A stretch of 64,000 nt of DNA, taken from DASWJZ01 sp963846475. GTDB taxonomy: Bacteria; Pseudomonadota; Alphaproteobacteria; Rhizobiales; Afifellaceae. Shown here piece after piece: positions 26,348-35,600 of this stretch (positions are counted from its first letter, which is position 1; each line of letters opens with the position of its first letter). The stretch spans positions 1,612,001-1,676,000 of the forward strand of contig CAWJVZ010000004.1 in NCBI GenBank assembly GCA_963846475.1, read 5' to 3'. The position numbers and the translations under genes were made by a program. A model generated the notes under the pieces. It made no database searches. It was not told the origin of the DNA and saw nothing but the letters and a program-made list of their open reading frames with translations.

Positions 26348-26445
26348 CCCCCGTGCCTTGGAGGTGGTGACCCCCTTGGAACTGCGAATCGACCTGTATG
26401 CTGGCCCCCTCCGCGCTTTCGAGATTACATCTGTAGTTCAACCAT

Positions 26446-26487
26446 GAAAAGGGCGACGGAGGGAGGTTGAGTTCCGCCGTCGCCCTC
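26446..26487 (+). repeat. Hairpin with GGGCGACGG arms, copy 2
   Basis: AGGGCGACGG-N15-CCGTCGCCCT. Its arms are identical to those at 26319-26347, and both are preceded by GAAAAGGGCG. The spacing could also allow arms of the two hairpins to pair with each other. Confidence 0.55.
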
Positions 26488-26504
26488 CGTTCCATGCGAA
26501 GGAA

Positions 26505-26576
26505 CTGCGGAGCGGCTGGCTCGCCACCTTTTGCTCCGCAACGGCAGCTTACGCCGAATCTCCGGATTGGGAAGCG
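26505..26576 (+). repeat. Palindromic repeat, copy 2
   Basis: TGCGGAGC and GCTCCGCA form the stem. The following ~40 bases match those after copy 1 (25858-25901) with few changes. The two copies enclose the pilin gene and tRNA-Arg. Confidence 0.6.
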
Positions 26577-26655
26577 GCCCAACTCACCGGTTTGAGGTAA
26601 ACCGCAGTTCCTGCCATATTGGGATCAACTCACACCAGCAACAGGAGGGAAGCCG

Positions 26656-27078
26656 TTGCGCAACGTCGCCAAGAAGATCAGTGAAAATCGAGATCAGAAG
26701 AAACCGACACCGGTAGACGAGTATGTCGGCATCGCCCTGCGGTCCCGTCGAAATGAGCTGGGGCTCTCCCAAACCGACCTCGCCAAAGCGCTAGGCGTGA
26801 CGTTCCAGCAAGTGCAGAAATACGAAAAGGGCACCAATCGCATCGGGGCGGGCCGACTATCCGCGATTGCCCAGGCTCTTCAGGTGCCGGTGACGTACTT
26901 CTTCCAGGCAATGAATGGCTCCGAAAGCCCAGAGGGCAAGCCAAGGGCTTTGGAGTCGCTGAGGCTGCCTGGCGCGTTAGCTCTTCTCGGGCACTACGCC
27001 AAAATCAAAAACCCGGCTCTCCGCAGAACTGTCGTGGAACTTGCCCGCTCGCTGGCCGAGCAGGAAGAGGATACCTGA
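26656..27078 (+). CDS. XRE-family transcriptional regulator
   Basis: A 140-residue DNA-binding protein. A 20-residue basic leader precedes the Cro/C1-type helix-turn-helix: IALRSRRNELGLSQTDLAKA, then LGVTFQQVQKYEKGTNRIGA and RLSAIAQALQVPVTYFF. The tail after residue 85 is helical. This architecture is very common in alphaproteobacteria. It begins at a TTG with a strong AGGAGGGA five bases upstream; no other start fits. The MgtC-like frame follows within a few bases. Confidence 0.88.
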   Translation: MRNVAKKISENRDQKKPTPVDEYVGIALRSRRNELGLSQTDLAKALGVTFQQVQKYEKGTNRIGAGRLSAIAQALQVPVTYFFQAMNGSESPEGKPRALESLRLPGALALLGHYAKIKNPALRRTVVELARSLAEQEEDT

Positions 27079-27152
27079 CGAATGTTTCCCCTGCCGCTAA
27101 CGATGCTCGCTCCGAACGTCGCTTTCACCACAAGGCGATCGGTGTCGCCGGG

Positions 27153-27509
27153 ATGGTGCTGATCGCGATCGGAAGCACGACTTACATGTTGCTCGGTCGA
27201 CACCTTGCGGAGACAGATCCAAGCTCGATCAGCCGCACACTTCAAGGGTTCCTATCGGGAATTGGCTTCCTCGGTGGCGCTGTCAATTTCAAAAGCGGAT
27301 TCGACGTAAAGGGGATCAAGGCCGCCGCAGCAATTTGGATCACCGGAGCACTCGGCCTTGCGATTGCGACTTCCTACTGGTGGTTGGGAATCACTGTGGG
27401 GCTAGTGACCGTGGCGGTCATGTTCATCGCCGACAGCTTTCCCGACGAGGTTCGTGAGGAAAAGCAGGAGACCCCGAACCCGAGCGGGGACCAAAGAAAT
27501 AAGCTATGA
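27153..27509 (+). CDS. MgtC/SapB-like membrane protein, N-terminus incomplete
   Basis: A 118-residue protein with the MgtC core: SRTLQGFLSGIGFLGGAVNF, then GIKAAAAIWITGALGLAIAT and a further membrane segment WWLGITVGLVTVAVMFI. Family proteins carry a first helix and an ER-x-x-x-x-K-x-A-G-x-R motif. Here RSERRFHHKAIGVAG is visible in frame upstream of the ATG (27117-27150) but without a normal start codon, and the first helix is missing. The gene may be truncated or frameshifted near 27080, where the XRE gene ends. MgtC proteins act in magnesium-limited or intracellular survival. Confidence 0.65.
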   Translation: MVLIAIGSTTYMLLGRHLAETDPSSISRTLQGFLSGIGFLGGAVNFKSGFDVKGIKAAAAIWITGALGLAIATSYWWLGITVGLVTVAVMFIADSFPDEVREEKQETPNPSGDQRNKL

Positions 27510-27612
27510 ACCAAAGGATCAGCCGGCGACAACGCCTCCACTACCGCGAGGCCGATTCGGAGCGGTGAAGTGCTGACCGATGCTCTGCGAGGCTGCAGAA
27601 AGACGACAAGGG

Positions 27613-28485
27613 ATGTCTGGAGACTCAGATTGGAAGCTTGGATTGATCAACTCAGCCTGGTTCGGGTCCGAATTCGAGGGTCTGGCCGGATTACAACAAG
27701 CTCGTCGGATAGGGTTCGACAGTCTCGATCTTTTCATCGGCTTCGACCCGGGGCGCATGACCTCGGCCGAGCGCGACGCCTACGTGAATGGCGCCAAGAG
27801 CGTTGATCTCCCGATTACATCACTGGTGTGCACCTGCCTCGGGCTCAACGACTTCAACCCGGCGATCCGCGGCTATCATATCGAGCGCGCCACGAATGTG
27901 GTCGAGCTAGCGGCAGCTTTCCCCACGGTCCAGAACCTCTGTTTCGTCCCTGGCGAGTACATGTTCCAGCAGAAGCTGCTGCCTCCCAGCCTCGAGTGGA
28001 ACCTGGTCGTGGATGCGACCCGCGACGTCGGCAAACACGCCGCGGCGCGCGGGCTCGATCTCGCAATCGAACTGCTGCCGTTTGAATTCGCCTTCATCAG
28101 ATCGCTCGACACAATGGAGCGCTTCCTCGATGAAGTTGGCCTCGAAAACGTGAAGGCGACGGTCGACATCTCTCACATGTGGCTCATGCGCATTTTGCCG
28201 ACGGAAATCGGCCGGCTTCGCGGACGCATTGCTCACGTCCATATTGCCGATTGCGACGGCATCAATCATGGCGACCTGCCGCCCGGGCGAGGGAATACGC
28301 CTTTCGGCGAGTACATCGCAGCCATCCGCGACACGGGTTTTGTGGGCACGGCGTCGGTCGAGTTGGAGTTTCCCCCTGATCCGAGCGGAATGTTGGCATG
28401 GGTCGAGGAGGCCTATCTCACGTCTTTGCAGCTTCTGACGGACGCAGGCGTGCACTCAACATCACGGCAGGCGGGACGTGCTTAA
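27613..28485 (+). CDS. Sugar phosphate isomerase/epimerase-like TIM-barrel protein
   Basis: A 290-residue xylose-isomerase-like barrel. Motifs include QQARRIGFDSLDLFIGFDPG, DLAIELLPFEFAF (metal-binding Glu at the end of a strand), NVKATVDISHMWL (Asp and His ligands) and RIAHVHIADCDGINHGDLPP (His ligands). ASVELEFPP (last Glu) precedes the end. The set of Glu, Asp, His and Glu is what the family uses to bind a divalent metal. The substrate is unknown. The next gene encodes a creatininase-like amidohydrolase, so the pair may degrade an unusual compound. The ATG at 27613 is preferred because it starts the conserved part; 27580 is an alternative. Confidence 0.8.
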   Translation: MSGDSDWKLGLINSAWFGSEFEGLAGLQQARRIGFDSLDLFIGFDPGRMTSAERDAYVNGAKSVDLPITSLVCTCLGLNDFNPAIRGYHIERATNVVELAAAFPTVQNLCFVPGEYMFQQKLLPPSLEWNLVVDATRDVGKHAAARGLDLAIELLPFEFAFIRSLDTMERFLDEVGLENVKATVDISHMWLMRILPTEIGRLRGRIAHVHIADCDGINHGDLPPGRGNTPFGEYIAAIRDTGFVGTASVELEFPPDPSGMLAWVEEAYLTSLQLLTDAGVHSTSRQAGRA

Positions 28486-28606
28486 ACGGCAAGTCCCGCT
28501 CCGTTCACCGAGCAGCTCCAGACACACGCCGATAGCGGCCATTGGCTGGCGAACGGTCTTACGCGGCGAAGCTGGCATCCGGCGGATTAGGCTCGCGTGG
28601 CTGAGG

Positions 28607-28646
28607 CTGTCCCCTTTGCGCGATTGCCGCGTGTGAATGGGGACAG
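28607..28646 (+). repeat. Inverted repeat CTGTCCCC/GGGGACAG
   Basis: An 8-bp perfect inverted repeat with a 24-base loop between the isomerase and creatininase genes, followed by TGTCTCTATAACC. It could be a weak terminator for the isomerase gene or the end of a lost IS. Confidence 0.4.
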
Positions 28647-28678
28647 TGTCTCTATAACCTAAACTAGAGTCGCCAAAT

Positions 28679-29522
28679 GTGCGTGTTTCGGTGTTGCTGC
28701 CGACCATTTCACGATGCAGGCTCACGCCACGGGCCGAACACCATTTTCGCGACTGGGACGCGCGTGCGCACGAACTGATGCTCCCTCACCAGGTTCGAGC
28801 CGCCATCGAGGCGCGTTGGCCCGTCGTCCTGCCGCTTGGTGTCCTGGAGTATCACGGTGAGCACCTGGCCCTCGGTATGGACACACTAGCCGTCATCAAG
28901 ATACTCGAGGTTCTCGAAACTGAGATGAATCTGGTGGTGCTACCGCCATTTTACTACGGGGCCAGCAGCTACGCGGTTGAACTCCCCGAGGGGAACGGCT
29001 CTATTCATGACGGCGCCGAAAAACTCTTTCCCTTAGCGCAGGAGCTATTCCGAGCACTGCTGCGAGTGGGATTCCGTAACATTCACTTCGTCATCCACCA
29101 TCAGACGGAAAACTTCGCCGCTGGCATGCCCACAGACCTGGCGTTCAAATTTGCAGCCCCGTCAGGCGATCTTTCAGTTCCTCGAAAGAGAGCGCGGCGA
29201 GGGCTGGTGGGGCAAAGAGGAAATGGCCGACTATTACGCACAGCACGCCGGAGGTGAGGACCCTTTCAACTGGATACGAGGTCACTCGCTCATGTCGGCC
29301 GAAATGATGGTGACATATCCATTCGATCATGCCGGGCAGGGAGAGACCTCCCTGATGATGGCGCTCTGTCCGGAGGGCGTCGATATGGGACGTTTATCGC
29401 CCGACAGGTGGTATACGAGGAGCGCAAAAGAAGCGTCGCTGGCACTCGGGGCTCAAGGCCGGGAGGCGATACTCGTCCATATGCGGCAGGCGCTCGGCAG
29501 CCGTTCCCTGAGTTCCGCATGA
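28679..29522 (+). pseudogene. Creatininase-family amidohydrolase, split by a +1 frameshift
   Basis: Two frames together make one protein of about 280 residues. The first (to about 29150) has the creatininase start VVLPLGVLEYHGEHLALGMD, whose Glu, His and Asp are metal ligands, then VVLPPFYYGASSYAVELPEG and the NIHFVIHHQTEN segment. The second continues as QAIFQFLERERGEGWWGKEE, then ADYYAQHAGG and GHSLMSAEMMVTYPF. The break lies between 29140 and 29160 and is repaired by removing one base. The family hydrolyses cyclic or linear amides; the substrate here is unknown. It may be a sequencing error rather than a true pseudogene. Confidence 0.75.
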
Positions 29523-29589
29523 GGTGCCGTGTGGACCCAGGTAGGAGCCGGCGCAGATCCTCGTGGCGGCATAGCAGGAGGGCCCTCTC

Positions 29590-30189
29590 GTGTCCGAGTC
29601 TGACCTTGTAGTTTCGATAGCCCTGGGCATCGGGCTCGCGGCGGCAGCCGGCTTTCGGGTGTTCCTGCCGCTTCTCGTAATGAGCGCGGCCGCCGTAACG
29701 GGAAACCTCCCACTGACCGAGGGTTTCGCTTGGCTCGCAACGCCCATCGCGCTCTCGATGCTCAGTGTCGCCGCCGCCTTGGAAGTGCTGGCCTATTACG
29801 TCCCGGGTGTCGACAATGTGCTGGACGCCGTGGCCGCGCCCGCTGCGGTAATCGCGGGGGTGATCGCATCCGCGGCCGTTATGACCGACTTGCCGCCTTT
29901 GATCAAGTGGACGACGGCCGTGATAGCCGGAGGCGGCGCCGCCAGCCTGATCCATGGCACGAGCGCCGCGATTCGGGCGAGCTCGACGGTAGCAACGGGC
30001 GGGCTTGGAAACTTTCTCATCGCAACGACCGAGGTTGCAGGCGGCGTTTTCCTCGCATTCCTCGCCTTGGTGGCGCCCCTCGCCGCGCTTGCGGTAGTTC
30101 TATTCATCGGGCTTGTGGCGCTTCGCCTCCTGCGCCGGCTACTCCGACGTGCGCCTGTGACAAACAAACCTGCCGCCGGGGAGTTCTGA
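29590..30189 (+). CDS. DUF4126 family membrane protein
   Basis: A 199-residue integral membrane protein. The start VSIALGIGLAAAAGFRVFLP is the signature of DUF4126. Hydrophobic segments follow at about residues 55-70, 80-98 and 108-125. The large final one is GGVFLAFLALVAPLAALAVV, then LFIGLVALRLLRRLLRR. The glycine- and alanine-rich helices and conserved ALEVLAYYVPGVDN loop are typical. No function is known. It starts at a GTG preceded by AGGAGG. Confidence 0.88.
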   Translation: MSESDLVVSIALGIGLAAAAGFRVFLPLLVMSAAAVTGNLPLTEGFAWLATPIALSMLSVAAALEVLAYYVPGVDNVLDAVAAPAAVIAGVIASAAVMTDLPPLIKWTTAVIAGGGAASLIHGTSAAIRASSTVATGGLGNFLIATTEVAGGVFLAFLALVAPLAALAVVLFIGLVALRLLRRLLRRAPVTNKPAAGEF

Positions 30190-30316
30190 CACTCACTGCT
30201 TGATGACCTTAAGCACCCAAGGTCCCGGGGTGCGGGTATCGGCCACGGCGGAATGTTGCAGTTTGAACCTGTGCAGCGCCCTATATCTTCGCGGGGCGAT
30301 ACCTGCGGGGATAAGC

Positions 30317-31360
30317 ATGCGCATCGAGGACGGCCCCAAGCTGGATTTCTCGGACGTCCTCATCAGGCCGAAACGCAGCACGCTCGGATCTAGGGCGGAG
30401 GTCGACGTCAATCGGACGTTCCGATCCTTGCATACCGGCTCTGAGTGGACGGGTTTTCCACTGATTGCCGCCAACATGGACACCACCGGCACGTTCGCGA
30501 TGGCGAAGGCCCTGCTTCCATTCGGAGCAATGGTAGCGCTGCACAAGCACTATCCCGTCGAGAAGTTGATCGCCTTCTTTCGTGGGAATGCGGCTGTGAA
30601 CACCTTCTATACGCTCGGGACCACGGACGCGGACCGAGAGAAGCACTCGGCCGTGAAGCGGCAGGTTGCGATCACCAAAATCTGCCTGGATGTGGCGAAC
30701 GGCTACACCGAAAAGTTCCTGGATGCGGTCAAGCGCACGAGGGACGAGAACCCCACAGCGATAATCATGGCTGGCAACGTCGTCACCGGCGACATGACGG
30801 AGGCCCTCGTCCTTGCCGGAGCTGACGTCGTCAAGGTCGGGATTGGCCCCGGTTCCGTCTGCACGACCCGCGCGCTCACCGGCGTAGGATACCCGCAGCT
30901 CTCAGCCGTTATCGAATGTTCTGATGCAGCACACGGGCTGAAAGGGCAGGTTTGTTCAGACGGCGGCTGCGCTGTGCCTGGCGATGTTGCTAAGGCCTAT
31001 GGCGGCGGGGCCGACTTCGTGATGCTCGGCGGGATGCTCGCAGGCCATGACGAGTGCGAAGGCGAGATCGTGAGCGAGGAACGGGATGGGCAGCAGGTGC
31101 CGGTTGGAATGACGTTTTACGGGATGTCCTCTCAAACAGCGATGGACAAGTATTCTGGTGGTGTGGCCGACTACCGCGCGTCGGAAGGGAAGACCGTCAC
31201 TGTTCCGTATCGCGGCCCTGTCGAGGCAACGATGCAGGAGATCACGGGCGGTGTTCGCTCGATGATGACATACATTGGCGCCACAAGGCTGAAGGAGGTC
31301 GCCAAGCGGACGACATTCGTCCGAGTAGGCGCTCAGCTCAACACGGTGTTCTCCGAGTGA
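30317..31360 (+). CDS. guaC: GMP reductase
   Basis: A 347-residue enzyme, the same length as E. coli GuaC, that converts GMP to IMP with NADPH and ammonia release. It has the full GMP reductase pattern: LDFSDVLIRPKRSTLGSRAE, PLIAANMDTTGTFAMAK, MAGNVVTGDMTEALVLAGAD and VKVGIGPGSVCTTRALTGVG, where Cys in GSVCTTR forms the thioimidate. SDGGCAVPGDVAKAYGGGAD and GMLAGHD follow. The loop GMSSQTAMDKYSGGVADYRA separates it from IMP dehydrogenase, and there are no CBS domains. GCGGGGA upstream supports the ATG at 30317. Stands alone in the plus direction. Confidence 0.95.
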   Translation: MRIEDGPKLDFSDVLIRPKRSTLGSRAEVDVNRTFRSLHTGSEWTGFPLIAANMDTTGTFAMAKALLPFGAMVALHKHYPVEKLIAFFRGNAAVNTFYTLGTTDADREKHSAVKRQVAITKICLDVANGYTEKFLDAVKRTRDENPTAIIMAGNVVTGDMTEALVLAGADVVKVGIGPGSVCTTRALTGVGYPQLSAVIECSDAAHGLKGQVCSDGGCAVPGDVAKAYGGGADFVMLGGMLAGHDECEGEIVSEERDGQQVPVGMTFYGMSSQTAMDKYSGGVADYRASEGKTVTVPYRGPVEATMQEITGGVRSMMTYIGATRLKEVAKRTTFVRVGAQLNTVFSE

Positions 31361-31518
31361 CGTAGGGGCGGGTTCGAACCTCTCACCTGGGTCAGGCTCC
31401 CCCTGCGCACATTGGACCAGATCGTATCACCTGGTGCAGCGCAGTGAGCGGGGCGCTTGCAAGCCTGACTCAAGGTGATTACGCCTTCGCTTCTCGTGTG
31501 TAGGGCTGGAGGGAATAC

Positions 31519-31638
31519 ATGGGCTTTATCTGGACCATTATCATCGGCTTTATCGCGGGGGTGATCGCAAAGCTGGTTACGCCGGGGAGGAACGAGCCGT
31601 CTGGCTTTATTCTGACGACGATTCTTTTGAGGCTGTAA
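31519..31638 (+). pseudogene. Truncated GlsB/YeaQ/YmgE stress membrane protein
   Basis: MGFIWTIIIGFIAGVIAKLV followed by TPGRNEPSGFILTTILL is the first half of the transglycosylase-associated GlsB/YeaQ family, normally about 82 residues with three helices. Here the frame ends after 39 codons, before the second helix (GIAGAxxG). GGAGGG precedes the ATG. What follows does not continue the family in any frame, so the 3' half is lost. Confidence 0.65.
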
Positions 31639-31765
31639 AGCGCTGTCCGGGAGCTCAGAAGCGCAGACGCCATGCGCGAAGCGCACCGGCCACTTCCGGC
31701 CAGAGCTCGCCCTGCACCCTTTCGTGTTCTCCTAATGGCCATGGCTGCCGTCAAGGAGACTGACG

Positions 31766-32397
31766 ATGGGACACTCCGAATATGACCCGGCCTTTGCTGA
31801 ACGACGGCCATGGAATACGGGATGGAAGCTCGGCGCCAAGCGGGCGCTGAAACCGCAACAGGTATGGGCGATCAGGTTTTGGCTAGATCGAGAGCGCCGG
31901 CTACGTGATCGTGCTCTGTTCGACCTCGCCATCGACAGCAAGCTGCGCGGGTGCGATGTCGTCAAGGTCTGTATCGGCGCCCTCGTCAGTGGCGGTCGGG
32001 TTCGCTCCCGCGCAATTGTCATTCAGCGCAAGACCGGCCGGCCCGTGCAGTTCGAGCTACTCGAGCGGCGCGGACGAGCATCCTCGCTTGGCTGGAGCGC
32101 CGCGGGGGTGCGCTTGACGACTATGCGTTTCCCAGCCGCATCGACCGCGCCGATCACCTCAGCACGAGGCAATACGCCCGATTAGTCGACGAATGGGTGA
32201 CGGGCATCGGGCTGCGGCGCGAAGACTACGGCACTCACTCGCTCCGCCGGACAAAGGCAGCCATCATCTACAGGGCCACGGGGAACCTCCGAGCCGTGCA
32301 GATACTGCTTGGCCACGCCAAGATCGAGAGCACGGTCCGCTACCTTGGAGTCGATATCGAGGACGCGTTGATGCTCGCGGAGGCCACTGAGGTGTGA
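31766..32397 (+). pseudogene. Tyrosine recombinase, split by a one-base deletion
   Basis: About 210 residues in two frames. The first frame carries LKPQQVWAIRFWLDRERRLR and DRALFDLAIDSKLRGCDVVK with the first catalytic Arg, then AIVIQRKTGRPVQFELLE. The second resumes with TSILAWLERRGGALDDYAFP and YGTHSLRRTKAAIIYRATGN (H-x-x-R), and LLGHAKIESTVRYLGVDIED (His and nucleophile Tyr). The shift lies near 32065-32080 (GAGCGGCGCGG), and adding one G restores the frame. Short integrases of this kind are common in alphaproteobacterial genomes, often as free-standing genes on mobile DNA. Start ATG 31766 has AAGGAG upstream. Confidence 0.8.
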
Positions 32398-32660
32398 TGA
32401 CGCGCCGGCTCCCCTGCTCTTACGTGGGAGCCGGCCAGAGCAGCGGTCCTGCGCCGCTCATCTCGGCCGAAACAGTGACGTAGTTTCCTGCTCCTAAGCG
32501 GGACAACCCGAGCGATTTGACAGGTCATTTTACGCGCCCGAGTACGGCGAGGCGTGGCTATGCCCAAATCCTTTCAACGGAATAGGGTCAATGCCTTCGT
32601 TTTCACACCGAATCAGATTCGGCTGTCGAGGCGTGAGTGGTTGCTGAACCAAGGCCATCC

Positions 32661-35600
32661 ATGACAATCAAATTGATGCCTGCCTTCGGACCTCGACAAG
32701 TAGCGGATGTTTGGAAGGACACGGCGCCGGTCCGCGAAGAGCTCTTCGGGATCGAACGGCTGGAGCAGCATGCAGAGAGCCTGGCTGCCGCTCAGCCGGT
32801 GACCGAGAGACCTCCTGCGGTCTTGTCGCTGCGCGTCAGACTGAAGGACAACGCAAAAGTTCTTCTTGCCGCATACCGGGCGAGCGCCGTGGAACTCGAA
32901 AGCGGCCGAGGAGTGGTGCCAGCTGCCGAATGGCTGCTCGACAATTACCACCTCGTCGAGGAGCAGATCCGCGAGATCCGCGACGACCTTCCGCCAGGCT
33001 TTTACCGGCAATTGCCTAAATTAGCTGCGGGACCGTTTGCTGGCTATCCGAGGGTCTTTGGCCTTGCGTGGGCTTTCATCGCCCACACCGACAGTCATTT
33101 CGATCCCGAGACGCTTCGCCGATTCGTTGCCGCGTACCAGCGGAGTTCAACCACTCACGATCGGCGAGCTATGGGCCGTAGCGATTACGCTGCGCATTGT
33201 TCTCGTCGAGAACCTCCGTCGCCTTGCCGACCAGATTACTGCCGGGAGTGCAGCGCGTGCGGCGGCCGATGCACTCGCGGACCGGCTTCTTGCGGCCGGA
33301 GGGCAGTCCGAATTCGCGTTGAATGCGGAGCTATCTCAGCTCGCCGCCAAGCCGCTTTCGGAGCGCTTCGCAGGTCAACTCGCCAAGCGGCTCCGCGATC
33401 AAGATCCCCGGACCACGCCAGCACTCGGCTGGCTGGAAAAGCAACTCAGCCAGCAGGAAACCTCGATTGATGACGTGGTGCAGCATGCCCAGCAAAGGCA
33501 GGGCGCATCCAACGTCACGGTCCGCAACGTCATCACCAGCATGCGACGGATCTCCGACACGGACTGGGCCGATTTCTTCGAGTCGGTGAGCCTTGTGGAC
33601 GCGCGGCTGCGGGCCGGCAGCAGCTTCGCCGCGATGGATTTTCCGACGCGCAATCTCTACCGGAGCGGCATCGAGGAGCTGGCGCGCGGCTCGGCGCTAT
33701 CGGAGATTGAGGTGGCGGAGCGCGCCCTCAACTTCTCTCGTGCAGCCGCTGGTTTTGGTGATGCCGAGCGCCTCACCGATCCTGGCTATTATCTGATCGC
33801 CGGCGGCAGGAGAGCGCTGGAGCGGGAGATCGGCTTCCGCCCACCGCCTCGGCTCTGGCTGGCGCGCCTGGGCGTCCATCTCGGAATCGGCGGCTATATA
33901 GCCTCCATCCTCCTTATCGCTTCGATCCTGCTGGTGCTCGGGCTTTGGGCTCTGGCAGCGCTCGGCATCGGCGGTTGGTGGCTGGGGCTCCTTGCCGCGG
34001 CTGGGTTTCTGCCTGCGGTGGAAACCACGACGGCGCTCATCAATCGCGCCGTCACATCGATCCTCGGCGCAACGACGCTGCCGGGACTTGAACTTGTGGA
34101 AGGCATTCCGCCGGCGCTCAGAACGCTCGTTGTGGTGCCGACGCTGCTCACGGGCGAGTCGGATCTCCTGGATCAGGTGGAACGTCTGGAAGTCCACTAT
34201 CTCGGAAGCAGCGGCGGCGACCTTACCTTCGCGCTCCTGCTGGACGGGCTGGATGCGGAAACGGAAGCCGTCCCCAGCGATGCGCCTTTGCTCGCCGCGG
34301 CCCTCCAATCCATCCAAAGGCTCAATGACCGATACGGTCCCGGGCCCGCGGGCGACCGCTTTCTTCTCCTTTTCAGACGGCGCGTCTTCAATCCGAGCGA
34401 AGGCAAGTGGATGGGATGGGAGCGGAAACGGGGCAAGCTCCACGAGCTTAACCGGCTCCTTCGGGGCGCCACGGACACCACCTTCGTTCCGGTCCACGGG
34501 CGAGCTCTGTTCGTGCCGCCGAACGTGCGTTACGTCATCACGTTGGATGCCGATACCCGGCTGCCCCGGGACGCCGCACGGCGCCTAATCGGCAAGATGG
34601 CGCATCCGCTCAATCGGCCCCGATTTGACGCGGCGGAGCAGCGGGTAGTGGGCGGGTATGCCATCCTGCAGCCCCGCGTCACGCCGTCGCTCCCGGTCGG
34701 CAACGAGGGATCACTGTATCAGCGCGTGTTCTCCGGCCCCGGCGGAATTGATCCCTATGCTGCGGCGGTATCTGACGTCTACCAGGATCTCTTCGGCGAG
34801 GGCTCTTATGTGGGGAAGGGCATTTACGATGTAGACGCCTTCGAAGCGGCGCTTGCTGGTCGCGTGCCGGAGAACGCTCTTCTAAGCCATGATCTCTTCG
34901 AAGGCATCTTCGCCCGCGCCGGGCTCGTGTCCGATATCGAGCTCATCGAGGACTTTCCCGCCCGCTACGACGTCGCGGTAAAGCGCCAGCATCGCTGGAC
35001 GCGGGGCGATTGGCAGCTTCTTCCCTGGATCTTGGCGGCGGGCGGCACCGCAGGGGCACGGATTCCTTCCGTTGGCTTGGGAAAGATGACGGACAATCTC
35101 CGTCGCTCGCTCGTCGCGCCGCTGACGCTGATTGCCCTGTTTGTCTGCTGGCTCCTACCGATGCCGGCCGCGATCGCCGGGACGGCGCTCGTTCTGACCA
35201 CGATTGCCGTCCCCGCCTTTCTTCCCATGCTGTTCGCAGTACTGCCGCGGCGGACGGGCATTCGCTTGCGCAGCCATCTCCGCGCGCTCGCCGCAGATCT
35301 CCGCCTCGCCTGCTGGCAAACGGCCCTGACCGTGACGTTTGTCGCCGATCACGCCTGGCAGATGGGCGACGCGATCATCCGCACGCTGAATCGGCTCTTC
35401 GTGACACACCGCAACCTCTTGGAATGGACTACGGCAGCACAAGCCAATATCAAGCCACTCCCCGACCTTGATGGCTCCTACCGCCAAATGGCGGGAGGGG
35501 TCGCGCTCGGCCTAGCGGTGTCGCTGCTTGCCATCCTCGCGGCTCCGCATGCCTGGCCGGTCGTTCTTCCGTTTGCGCTGCTGTGGCTTTCGGCTCCGGC

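Noticed and set aside
31366..31400. GGTTCGAACC resembling a tRNA T arm next to guaC
   Set aside because: Neither strand gives a paired T stem with an acceptor stem or CCA; no D or anticodon arm nearby.
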